Shown here one piece after another: positions 30,548 to 39,477 of a stretch of 40,154 nt of DNA (the stretch's first letter is position 1; each line of letters starts with the position of its first letter). Position numbers and translations under genes: made by a program. Location: NCBI GenBank assembly GCA_006503475.1, contig RSEH01000345.1, positions 1-40,154 of the forward strand, read 5' to 3'. The notes beneath the pieces were generated by a model, which saw nothing but the letters and a program-made list of their open reading frames with translations, searched no databases and was not told the origin of the DNA. The DNA is from Stentor roeselii (taxonomy: Eukaryota; Ciliophora; Heterotrichea; Heterotrichida; Stentoridae).

Positions 30548-32227
30548 ATGGGTTCCTGTTGCATAAGTGCCAAAAAAAAGCTCGAACTTTTCAACACTTA
30601 CTCAAAAATCTTCGACTCATTCGACTTTCGCTTATCCCCATCCGACGAGTTCACCTTTATCCAAAGATCATCACGTGAGTTATCCTTCGGTTATGAATCC
30701 GAAGACTACCTGAAGCAGATCTACTCCGGTTATCGAAACTTTCTATTAAAATGTTGTGTCGAGTTCTTCATCCGAAGAGACCTTAACACCCGAAAAGTCT
30801 TAATCGCGCCTTTTCAAGCTCCTCCACTTGTAGACGAGATGTGGCAACTGGCGATTTTATACACTGAAAAATATAAAGAACTATGCAAAGCCTTAGTCGG
30901 CAGGACTATTTATCGAGCCCCAAGTAAAAGATTAGTCGGTTTAACTGAAACTTTCAAGCCAGTCTGGCGTTTTTATGATTCAAGTTACTGGAGATATGAC
31001 CGAAATTTCACTGTCTGGGTAAAAACTAGTCAAATTCAGGATTTTTTTAGTAGGTGCTATGAGTACTTCTTTTCATTAAGGAAAGGAAATGGGATAAGAA
31101 TAAGATTTTTAAAAATTCGGAAACATCTTACAGCTCTTTCTAAATTTTTAGAGATGAGTCATTCACAGAAAAATTATTCAAGATGGAACAGTCAGATCCC
31201 CTCATCTCATGTTTATTATAATGGAACTATTCGAGATAACCCTGGAGATATTTTAAAGAAGGTTGTTTCAAAGTTGCCTTTAGTTTTAAAAGATTTGGTT
31301 AACCAGAAGTACTGTACTGGAGAATACACTGATCTTTACCTTCAAGAGTACAGCAGATTCATGACCTTGCTTTACTTTACCAACACGTCACTTACTCCAA
31401 GTGAAGAAGTTGACCAGGTCTGGCATATTCACCAGTCACTTTCATTTGAATATGAAAAGTTTTGCATTCGAGTCTATGGAAAGATCATCAATCACAGCCC
31501 TACCACTGGTGGCCATTTAGAAGATCAGAAGTATAAAGCTTATTATTTCTATACTATTGAGTTCTACTCGTTTATATTCAGAGAAACTCCTGTCATTGCC
31601 TTGTGGCCTCCAACGGAACTTCGCTTTAGTCCAGGTTATTATCAGGGAAATTGGATTAGCTTGTATCGACTTTTCACTTGTATTGCTCGAGTTGTTTTTG
31701 TGTTGAAAGGATCACATCCTCAGAACTTGCAAAGGGAAATCGCTTCGGCTTATTATAATTGGCAGGGACAACATATTTTTAAAAAACAAGTTTTTTATAT
31801 TAACTTGCAGAGACCTGGGAAAGAAAGGAATTCAAATCAGATGAATTTTTTGTTTTGGACTTCGTATAGGGTTAGTGGAACTGGAGGGAAAGGGAAGAGG
31901 GAAAAAGATGATGATGAGGATGATGAGGAACAGGGTTCTCAATATGATGGAGGGTCTTGCTCGGGAGATACTCCTGATCCGAATGATGTGGACTCTCCTG
32001 CTTCAGTGGGGTCTGTAAATTCTGCAGGTAATTCACCTGGAGGAAGCTATGGTGGATACTCAGGTAATTCTGGGGGAGATGCTGGGTATTCTGGGGGAGG
32101 AGGAGATGCTGGATGTTCTGGGGGCGGTGGAGATGCAGGCTGTTCAGGGGGCGGAGGAGATGCAGGCTGTTCTGGAGGTGGAGGAGATGCTGGCTGCTCG
32201 GGTGGAGGTGGCTGCTCAGGTGACTAG
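30548..32227 (+). CDS. Glycine-rich domain-containing protein (GRDP/DUF1399-like), N-myristoylated, Gly/Cys repeat tail
   Basis: 559 residues. The start MGSCCIS is a strong N-myristoylation signal (Gly2) with Cys4 and Cys5 as palmitoylation sites, which suggests membrane attachment. Two copies of the GRDP/DUF1399 signature are visible. The first is VDEMWQLAILYTEKYKELC near residue 95. The second, more canonical, is EVDQVWHIHQSLSFEYEKFC near 287, with Trp292-His-Ile-His295 and then YGKIINHSPTTGG. After about residue 445 the protein is acidic and then low in complexity. The tail repeats the 9-residue unit GGGGDAGCS about five times, encoded by a 27-bp minisatellite. GRDP proteins of plants have a similar Gly-rich region. 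The Cys in every unit is unusual and could give disulfides or lipid attachment. The family call is by motif. The molecular role of the family is poorly known. Confidence 0.87.
   Translation: MGSCCISAKKKLELFNTYSKIFDSFDFRLSPSDEFTFIQRSSRELSFGYESEDYLKQIYSGYRNFLLKCCVEFFIRRDLNTRKVLIAPFQAPPLVDEMWQLAILYTEKYKELCKALVGRTIYRAPSKRLVGLTETFKPVWRFYDSSYWRYDRNFTVWVKTSQIQDFFSRCYEYFFSLRKGNGIRIRFLKIRKHLTALSKFLEMSHSQKNYSRWNSQIPSSHVYYNGTIRDNPGDILKKVVSKLPLVLKDLVNQKYCTGEYTDLYLQEYSRFMTLLYFTNTSLTPSEEVDQVWHIHQSLSFEYEKFCIRVYGKIINHSPTTGGHLEDQKYKAYYFYTIEFYSFIFRETPVIALWPPTELRFSPGYYQGNWISLYRLFTCIARVVFVLKGSHPQNLQREIASAYYNWQGQHIFKKQVFYINLQRPGKERNSNQMNFLFWTSYRVSGTGGKGKREKDDDEDDEEQGSQYDGGSCSGDTPDPNDVDSPASVGSVNSAGNSPGGSYGGYSGNSGGDAGYSGGGGDAGCSGGGGDAGCSGGGGDAGCSGGGGDAGCSGGGGCSGD
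32060..32225 (+). repeat. 27-bp minisatellite coding the GGGGDAGCS tail
   Basis: In-frame tandem units of about 27 bp (GGAGATGCAGGCTGTTC core) at the 3' end of the GRDP-like gene. The first unit is a variant with Tyr in place of Cys. GC content is over 60%, far above the rest of the window. Copies differ at synonymous sites, so the array is not brand new. Unit number is likely to vary between strains. Confidence 0.85.
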
Positions 32228-32386
32228 TTAATAATTTAGTCTAGTTGAAGAAATAATTCAAAATTTGATTGAATCAGAGATAATTTCAACTTTTACTAAT
32301 CAGCTTGTCTAAAACCTTAATTAAATATGAGCTAATCAATTTCTTTCTATGAATAACTTAACCATTACAAAATTTCAATAAATCCA

Positions 32387-32920
32387 ATGCTAGATAACTT
32401 TACCTCACCAGACGAAACCAACCTCGCCTCAACATCTCGATCAAGAAAGCAATTCTCTCAAACCATTTTCCAATTCGATTGTTCAATTCAAACCCCGATA
32501 ATCCACTCAAGTCCATTATACCTTTCAATCATCTCAAACCAAAGAAAAAAGTCATCACAGTCCTCAAGATTAAAAAATCATTCTGAAAAAGTCCAAAATC
32601 CTTTAAAGCCCAGTTCATTATCTTTAAACTTCCAAAAAGCCTCTTTCAATTCTGCGAAGATCGAAACCCAAAGAGCACTTTCTCACTTTTCAAGTACTTT
32701 ATCAACCTTTCGACCTCAAACTTCTCGAGAAATAGAAGTAAAAGGAGTGAACATGTTAAAAGTCACTCAGAAAAAACTAGTAAAATACCAATCCGAGCTG
32801 AAATTATCAAACAAGATGAAAATCAAGTCCTTATCAAAAATCAACCCTTTTAAACTAAACTCGAAGCCGATTCCAATAATCGTGAAAGGAAGATGCTTGA
32901 GGAAGGTACTCATTAATTAA
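32387..32920 (+). CDS. Small Ser/Lys-rich protein, unknown
   Basis: 177 residues, basic, rich in Ser, Lys, Gln and Asn. It probably has little fixed structure, apart from a possible helix near 125-150 (MLKVTQKKLVKYQSELKLS). I see no signal peptide, membrane segment or known motif. GC and codon use match the neighbouring genes. It starts 159 bp after the GRDP-like gene on the same strand. Its TAA stop overlaps the stop of the convergent gene on the other strand. It could be a nuclear or cytoskeletal basic protein. That it is a real gene rests on length and composition. Confidence 0.65.
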   Translation: MLDNFTSPDETNLASTSRSRKQFSQTIFQFDCSIQTPIIHSSPLYLSIISNQRKKSSQSSRLKNHSEKVQNPLKPSSLSLNFQKASFNSAKIETQRALSHFSSTLSTFRPQTSREIEVKGVNMLKVTQKKLVKYQSELKLSNKMKIKSLSKINPFKLNSKPIPIIVKGRCLRKVLIN

Positions 32921-34539
32921 GAAAACTTAAAAGTTACTTCTGTTTTGAAGACTTTACTCGTGTTAGGTATTTTCCCTGAATTTTTCTTTAAAGAAGTTGC
33001 TTTAGTATGTCTCACTGTGCTACTCGCAAGTCTTCCAGGGCTTTCCAAAGAAAGAAAGTTAGAAGGCGAGACTCTTCCTTTAATTTCTTGAAAAATTTCA
33101 TCGATTTGGTCTTCAATTTCTTTTTTCACGTCGTCTTTATTGAGAACTGGAAGAGGAGAGTCTATCTTTGGATGAGGAGTCAGAATCACTGTGCTTTGTC
33201 TTGAATAAGCAGGAGGTTTGAAGTGAAGGGCTTGAGGAGGAGGGATTCGATGAGTTAACGAGGGGATGCTGATGTTTTGGATTAGTTTTTGATATACTCT
33301 TGTTTTTAGCTTTGATTTAAGTCTTACTTCCTGAAGTTTTAAGTGGTTTTCGAACTCGGCTTCCATTTTGTCCACTTTTTTTGATACTTCGGAATCTTGC
33401 TTTAAAGGTTTTAATGTTTTTCTTTTCGACTTTAGGTCTTGCTTAGCTTCTGTCAAGGCTGAGACGTGGGCTTCGACTTGGGATACGATTTTATAGGGGT
33501 CGAATTTTAGGTCGTTTTTTAGGTCTAGGGCTTTCATTATGTGGTTGTAGAAGTATTTGTCTGTGTTCATTGAGACTAGATCTTTTTGACCTGAGATTAC
33601 TTCGTCTAGGATCTTTAGTCGCTGGGTTGAATAGTATCGTTTTGGGGTTTCTTTGGGTATCTGAGAATAACGGAAGGGGTCAGACAAGAACCCGATCCTC
33701 TCATTCTCAACAGCGATATCCCCTGGAATCTTCAACCTAGTACTCCTCTTTTCCGAGCCCTTTCTTTTAAAACTCTCTCTCGAGCTAAGCGGCCTATAAG
33801 ACTTTTTCACTTTCCTTAAAGCCTCAGATTCCAGCATTTCCATTCCAACATCTTCATCAAAATACTCTTCACGAATGATTTCTGCATTATCAAGAGCGAC
33901 ATCAGCAGAAGTCCTCATACCTTTGCTTTCCTCACAAACAGCAATAATATGAAAAGCACTTATCGCGATTTTCGCAAGAACTCTGATATTCTCCCTTTTT
34001 TTCCCTTCAAGTTTCATCTGAACCTGAGCCAAGACCTGTTGTGCGCATAAGATTCCAAAGTCAAACTTTTGAGAAGCGACACAAATTTCAGCTTCTTTTA
34101 ACTTTGCAATGAACTTTAAAGATTTTCCTTCAAGAGAGGAAAATTTATAGTTAATTGTGACTTTTAAAGCCTTGATGATTAGAGTCATGGCTTTTTTCAA
34201 GTCACTGGTTTCAAAGAAATTTGACTGGTTAATTAAAGTAATTGCGTAAAGTTTGTAAATTGATTCTTTTACTGGTTTATTATCAGCAGTGCATAGTTTC
34301 ATATGGTTTACAAGAAGCTTTTCAGCAAGGTCTAGCATTGAAGCGTTGTTCTTTTTTAACTGGTAGTTGCAGAGATAGATGATTTTTTTTAACTTTTTCG
34401 TTGAAGAGATTCGAGAATTTTCTGATAAAGTTTTTAAGAAGGTTAGAAACTTTGATGAAAATTTGAAAGTGGTTAAATCGAGTTTGTGGAACTCGGGTAA
34501 AAGAATCGATAGGGATCGGCCTAGAGTAAGAAGAGACAT
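32917..34539 (-). CDS. Helical (TPR-like) N-terminus with charged tail, unknown
   Basis: 540 residues. The first 220 or so are a run of amphipathic helices with TPR-like spacing (SMLDLAEKLLVNHMKLC, ESIYKLYAITLINQS, SLKFIAKLKEAEICVAS, FGILCAQQVLAQVQMKL). The rest is charged, rich in Lys/Ser/Pro and likely disordered, with a coiled-coil stretch at about 365-425. No catalytic motif or signal peptide is seen. It starts 21 bp after the stop of the upstream gene on the same strand, so the two could be co-regulated. Its own stop overlaps that of the convergent 177-residue gene. Confidence 0.8.
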   Translation of the reverse strand: MSLLTLGRSLSILLPEFHKLDLTTFKFSSKFLTFLKTLSENSRISSTKKLKKIIYLCNYQLKKNNASMLDLAEKLLVNHMKLCTADNKPVKESIYKLYAITLINQSNFFETSDLKKAMTLIIKALKVTINYKFSSLEGKSLKFIAKLKEAEICVASQKFDFGILCAQQVLAQVQMKLEGKKRENIRVLAKIAISAFHIIAVCEESKGMRTSADVALDNAEIIREEYFDEDVGMEMLESEALRKVKKSYRPLSSRESFKRKGSEKRSTRLKIPGDIAVENERIGFLSDPFRYSQIPKETPKRYYSTQRLKILDEVISGQKDLVSMNTDKYFYNHIMKALDLKNDLKFDPYKIVSQVEAHVSALTEAKQDLKSKRKTLKPLKQDSEVSKKVDKMEAEFENHLKLQEVRLKSKLKTRVYQKLIQNISIPSLTHRIPPPQALHFKPPAYSRQSTVILTPHPKIDSPLPVLNKDDVKKEIEDQIDEIFQEIKGRVSPSNFLSLESPGRLASSTVRHTKATSLKKNSGKIPNTSKVFKTEVTFKFS

Positions 34540-34560
34540 TTATTATTCAAGGATGGATTT

Positions 34561-36381
34561 TTAATAGTAACTTGTATTTAAACATGTTTTAGAAGATTCT
34601 ATGAAGTCGTCGATGTAGTCGTGAATACTTTTTGGCCTTGGAAGAATTCTTGAGTTTTTATTGGGTGTTGAATAGATTTTGGACTCGTATGAAGAGGAGG
34701 AGTTTGTTCTTCGAGTGGTTTGCTTTTTTTGGAAGGGTGAACTGGAACTGGTCCAAATTTTACTCAAATTTTTTTTGTTTTCCCAGTTGCTGAATAAATA
34801 TTACAGAAAAGCATATGCTATGTGCTTAAGATAAACCTTTTTCATCATGTAGCAAAATCTGGTAAATTTAAAATAAAACTTGTTCATATAATAAAAATCA
34901 GCTTTTTTCAGCTCAGCGAAGGCAAACCCCTTCATATATTTTATCCTCGATTTTTCAAAAGATCCAATCAAGAAGCAAAAGTCAAAAATTTTCAGTGAAA
35001 AAATATAAGAACAGACATCTTTAAAAGCAATTCTTTTCTTGATGATAAACTTTCGATTAAACATATTTGACAAAGACTTGAATATCAAAGGATGCTTTTT
35101 TATTTGATCTCGATATAAAAGTCTCTGTGGAACATGAGAAGAAATCGCAAGGAACCCATAATAAATTCTATTCATTATTTTATAACTCAGGGCATTCGAT
35201 ATTTTTTGTAAACCTTTCTTGATCATCCTTATCGAACGAAAATAAGTAAAAAAGAGAAAAAGCTTCAAAAATGCGAAAATTTTTAATTTCTTTTGATGAG
35301 GGAGAATAATTGATTCAATTGTGGATGTAAATTTTCTGCCTTTTTTTAAGTGAAGTTCTTGAATAAGTTTTATTGATGCAGTTTTTTTAATGGTTGCAAA
35401 AGTTGATTTTAAATCTTTTACCTGAATTTTTTCAAAACAGGAAAAAAATATTTCAGATGATTTGAGTTTGTCATTGATACACATGGTCCATGAGTGATTT
35501 CTCATGTTAATTAATGCTCTCTTTAAAAATAGTTGTTTAATTCCTTTGGAATTATTTAAAATTAATAATCCTTTCTGAAAGTTTTTTCTTTTGATTGATG
35601 TTTTCGAACCAAAGTTATTGAAAGGTTCAGTCTTAAAAGATGCTCTAGTTTGATTTATAAAAACGGGAAAACACTGCCTTGGAAGCATTAGTGGTTTGAA
35701 GACTTTGATACTTGTACTAATGATTTTTATACTGGGCTTAAACAAGTACTTAAAAACTCTTTTTTTAATTCCTCTCTGAACATCCTTCAAAAATTTAATA
35801 TACCTGATCCTCAAGTCTTTATTTTTTTCAATTAAAACCCAAACATTTTTTTTAGAAATCAAGACTCGATGATGTATAAATTCTAAAAATCGACCAAGAG
35901 CCCTACTTTTAAGAGAAACTCTTCTTCTATAAACCTGGTTCCACATAAAAAAGCATTTATTGACAAAAATCTTATTTTTATTCATCTGAAACACCGCAAG
36001 TATCGATTTTTCTTGAGATTTTTTCAAGTAGTTCTTTTTTAGATATGGTTTAATTGAAAATGATGCAGATCTAAAATGTTTTTTTTTCGGGGAATTTTTG
36101 ATTTTCCACTCTTTGAACAAGCTCCTTATTAGACAAAAAGCAAAATTAGACAATTTTACCAGTTTCGCTAAAACAACTTTTCTTATAACTAAACAAATAA
36201 TCATGTTTTTTGGCACAAAAGCTTCTTCTTTTGTTTTGCTAAATGGCCTCGGCCGAATGATAGTTGAATTAGACCTCTCCAAGTTTTTTGAATAGTTGAA
36301 ACTGGAAGAAGAAGTTTGATTTCTTGAGATTATTTCAATTTTCTGTTTGAAATCTTGAACTACTCTTGATTTGAACTCCAT
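34561..36381 (-). CDS. Basic helical protein, two exons joined across a 15-nt intron
   Basis: Read as one frame, the gene would stop at 34801-34803. Removing the 15 nt at 34790-34804 (GTAATATTTATTCAG, sense strand) joins 36381-34805 to 34789-34561 in frame, giving 601 residues and TAA. The downstream part has no ATG of its own but reads as continuous protein (NWENKKNLSKIWTSSSS), which supports the splice. The protein is very basic and helical, with regularly placed aromatic and Arg/Lys clusters (FVNKCFFMWNQVYRRR, LFKEWKIK, INMRNHSWTMC). The pattern faintly recalls Sfi1-type centrin-binding repeats, abundant in ciliate cortex. That link is a guess. There is no signal peptide. Confidence 0.8.
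34790..34804 (-). other. 15-nt spliceosomal intron
   Basis: Sense-strand GTAATATTTATTCAG: GT and AG ends and an A at position 10 as candidate branch point. 15- to 16-nt introns are a known hallmark of heterotrich ciliates. Its removal restores the frame and skips the in-frame TAA inside it. It interrupts a codon after its second base (phase 2). It is the only intron I can support in the window. Confidence 0.8.
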
Positions 36382-37627
36382 GGAAATTACTAAATTAGCA
36401 ACTGTAACAAATTCAAATAATTCATAGCAAAAAATGCAGAAATATTATACCAGAAATCAATTAATAAGGAGAGATGTTTTTAGAGTTTTTTTAGAAAGTT
36501 ATTTGATAGAATTATATTAGTTAAGGCTTCTCCTGATGTCTCTTTGATCTTGTGTGGAATCTTTATAAAAACAGGAGAGAATGGAAAATACTTGATTTTG
36601 ATTATCCGATAATCAAACTGCTTCATAATTATAGGTTGATTCAAAAGATATTAAATATAATTAGCTTCGATTGTGGAATTTATATACTGATATAATTGTC
36701 ATGATATTTTATTATTTGGGCATAAATAGCTTTTGTGGTCTAACAATAGTTCATAGTCTAGAACCTAGCGAAATTTAGCAGTTTTCCTAAAGTACCCTGT
36801 TGAACAAGAGGTGATGAAAAGACTTCTGTTTGTATCATTCAATTAGATAAATCCAATCTTATAAAGGAATATATATGCAATTTTAATTTATCCAATTTCA
36901 GTTTCGTGCTCAAACCGACTGTCTTCATTATTTAGTAAATAAATTATAAGAATCACATCTCAAAAAAATCAGTTTCTGATGCAATATAAACAAGAAAAAA
37001 CATCAACCTAATCTTAATCTAGAGCAAGAATCAACGACCCAATCCGAAAATTAATAACAATATATGAAGCAATTGTTAATAAAATTGAAAATGACATTGG
37101 CTGCTCTGCAAAAAACATAAAAGTTCACTTTAATCTTTAGAATACAAAAACAAAAATAACTCATATGGCTTCAGCAAGTACTTTATCATGAATTACAAAA
37201 GGGATTCTTCGGATCTTGGTAGGATTTGAGTATGTTTGGCAAGGAATTTTTTATATATTATAATTTTGTATTTATTATTTACTTTAGTAATTTATCATGA
37301 GTTGGTGATGATTGATCAATTTTCTGTGTGATGAAAAAGGAAAATTTAAGTAGCTATTTAAAAATCGCTATCGGTTTAGTGTAATGATTAGATAATATAA
37401 TAGTTAAATGCGATGAAATTTTAATTTAATGAACCTTGATTAAATCTGTATGCATGATATTATTGTCTCAAAAGCAGATTCATTTTAAAAACAGAAATTC
37501 CATAATCCTAATCATTAATATCTAAAAATACTTAACACCCAAAACAGAAATATTTCTGTTCAAAGCAAAGAATATTATACTAAACCATTGACAATAAAGA
37601 AACTTAATTAATCAATTTAATAACTAA
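36382..37627. other. Spacer with a possible Ulp1-like fragment
   Basis: 1.25 kb between the starts and ends of two minus-strand genes. Most is AT-rich. A forward stretch at 36537-36692 is open and carries a cysteine-protease-like motif (separate entry). Another open stretch near 37155-37225 (SYGFSKYFIMNYKRDSSDLG) is too short to name. Confidence 0.6.
36537..36692 (+). pseudogene. Fragment with Ulp1/SENP-like SFDCGIYIL motif
   Basis: 52 stop-free codons between TGA 36534 and TAA 36693. The frame ends ILNIISFDCGIYILI. In C48 (Ulp1/SENP) cysteine proteases the catalytic Cys sits in a motif of the form N-x-x-DCG-[VI]-[FY]. The match covers DCGIY and the preceding Ser-Phe, but the usual Asn/Gln just before are shifted, and the His-Trp part of the active site is not seen. 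Ulp1-like domains are frequent passengers in DNA transposons. This may be a remnant of one, or chance. Confidence 0.3.
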
Positions 37628-39064
37628 TTATTTAAAAACTCTTCGGTTCCTATTTTCCTTGGGACAATACCTAAAAAACAATAAATAATTCGGATATGTC
37701 ATATTAAATCTTATAACCTGCAAATTTCTTTGCAGTGGAGCCCCTTTATTATCAGTATCTCTATTAATAGCTTCAATTTTTTTCCTAAACTTCCCTTCAT
37801 TCATATTCCAATTCTTCTCATTCAATATAAACTCACACGCAGGAATATTAATAAAGTTAAATTTTGTTCCAAATAATCTCGATTCCAAATGATTACCAGC
37901 ATCTTCATTCAAAGACCCAAAATTTAAGTTTTCAATCCATTGTTTATCATTAGAATATTTATACCTGATCATGTAATAAGCAATTTCATGTAAAAGACAC
38001 AAAAAAAAAAACCCCTTTTTAAGTACCTTATTTTCTATTATATGAAACAATGAATCAGATAACAAGATACGGCCGTTAAATAAAGTCAATCCAAGAATTC
38101 TTCCAGGAAGATCAGCTAAAAATGTTGAATATTTAATTTCCTCTAAAGCTTTCAAATAATTCTTTTCCCCAATACTATAAAAATAATCTGTAATTAAACG
38201 AGAACTGAGAATTTTCATAAATTCTTCTAAGTAAGAATCAGCAAGAAAACTTTTTGGGTGACTTTGGATAATAAAACTTGAGATACTGTCCGGGTATTGA
38301 AAAACATCAGGTGTTAGTGAAATTCGAATGACTAAGTCAAGGATACAAGACTTTTTAACCTTGTCTAAATTTTTCAGGTCATTAACTAATAAATTTCTTA
38401 AGTTTATTGGTGTAAAATCAGAGATCGCTGTGCAAAATTCGCAAATATTTTCAATTGTAAGTTTAACACAAAAAAACCAAAGAATAAAAAAAATTATTAA
38501 AGCCCCCATTGCATCAAGATCATCTTCGATATAAGTTGATGAACTTTTTCTAGATATTTCCAGCAAGTCTAAAGCATCTGAAATATTAAAAAACATTTTT
38601 CCGATCAACTCTTGTGATGACTCTTTAAGATTTCCAAATAAAGACTTGTTTTTTTCAGTTTCTTTTAATGAAAGATATTTAGGATTGGCTAATAATTTTT
38701 TTGTTTTTATTTTTTCTGCTTTTGAAGATAATTTTTCAACTTTTAAGTAAATTTTCTCATAAAACTCGAAAATTTCTTCGAAATTTAGCTTTCTTGAAGG
38801 GTTGTGAGTTGTTAAAATACTGCTACTTGTGAAATATCTTTGAAAAGTCACTGAATCTCTAGGGTGTTGAGTGATAAAAAATAAGTTGTAGTCTTGTTTT
38901 GGAGATCTTGGAAATTTGTGATTTATTTCTAAGAGGTCTTTAGATTTCTTCACCGTTTTATACTGAGCACGTATTCCTGAGATTAGGTAGAACTGGCCGT
39001 CAGTTTTTATAGTGTCAAAAGATGCAGATCTTTTGAGAGGAAGATTTTGAAATTCCATTTCCAT
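37628..39064 (-). CDS. Zincin-like protein with degenerate HExxH motif, unknown
   Basis: 478 residues. The N-terminal 110 residues are basic and poorly structured, followed by helices. One hydrophobic segment lies at about 186-203 (GALIIFFILWFFCVKLTI) and may be a membrane helix or a buried core. Near the C-terminus comes RILGLTLFNGRILLSDSLF, then LLHEIAYYMIRY with His359-Glu360 and Tyr363. About 25 residues later is LNEDAGNHLESRLFG. The order of strand, HExx[HY] helix and a later Glu-rich helix is that of zinc metallopeptidases of the gluzincin type, where the later Glu is the third ligand. Here the second His of HExxH is Tyr, so classical zinc binding is lost. The assignment is by pattern only. 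It starts upstream of no close neighbour. Confidence 0.75.
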   Translation of the reverse strand: MEMEFQNLPLKRSASFDTIKTDGQFYLISGIRAQYKTVKKSKDLLEINHKFPRSPKQDYNLFFITQHPRDSVTFQRYFTSSSILTTHNPSRKLNFEEIFEFYEKIYLKVEKLSSKAEKIKTKKLLANPKYLSLKETEKNKSLFGNLKESSQELIGKMFFNISDALDLLEISRKSSSTYIEDDLDAMGALIIFFILWFFCVKLTIENICEFCTAISDFTPINLRNLLVNDLKNLDKVKKSCILDLVIRISLTPDVFQYPDSISSFIIQSHPKSFLADSYLEEFMKILSSRLITDYFYSIGEKNYLKALEEIKYSTFLADLPGRILGLTLFNGRILLSDSLFHIIENKVLKKGFFFLCLLHEIAYYMIRYKYSNDKQWIENLNFGSLNEDAGNHLESRLFGTKFNFINIPACEFILNEKNWNMNEGKFRKKIEAINRDTDNKGAPLQRNLQVIRFNMTYPNYLLFFRYCPKENRNRRVFK

Positions 39065-39477
39065 ATTTATTTAAGGGGCTATGAAAAATATTATAATAAA
39101 GATTTAGAAAATTTAAGTGTAAACCTTTGATTAGCCCTTATTTGAATTATAAAAAATTGAATATTAGTCATTTTGAGACCAATCAGTTATTCATTAAGTG
39201 GAAATTTAATAAATACTAGAATCTTGGACAAGGCTCATGTATGAAGAAGATCTTTTGGTGATTCCTTGATGATAGTTGAGACAAAAGTTATATATTTAGT
39301 TGTTTAAAGTAGTAATTACAATAAAGACCTAGTTTATCATGATAGGAGTCAAAATGGAATAATAATTCTGGTTACTAATTAAAGAATTATATAAAGGCTA
39401 GAGTTTTTCCTGATGAAGAAGAGACTTTATCAAGTATTAATTCTAAATAAATCTTTCTAGATATCCGTAATTAAATC
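39065..39477. other. Spacer between two minus-strand genes
   Basis: 413 bp, AT-rich. It must include the promoter of the 478-residue protein gene and the 3' end of the phosphatase-like gene. Short forward frames are interrupted by many stops. Nothing is named. Confidence 0.6.

Noticed and set aside
34561-34767. Separate small gene of 68 codons
   Set aside because: It has no ATG start and is explained as the second exon of the upstream gene across the 15-nt intron.
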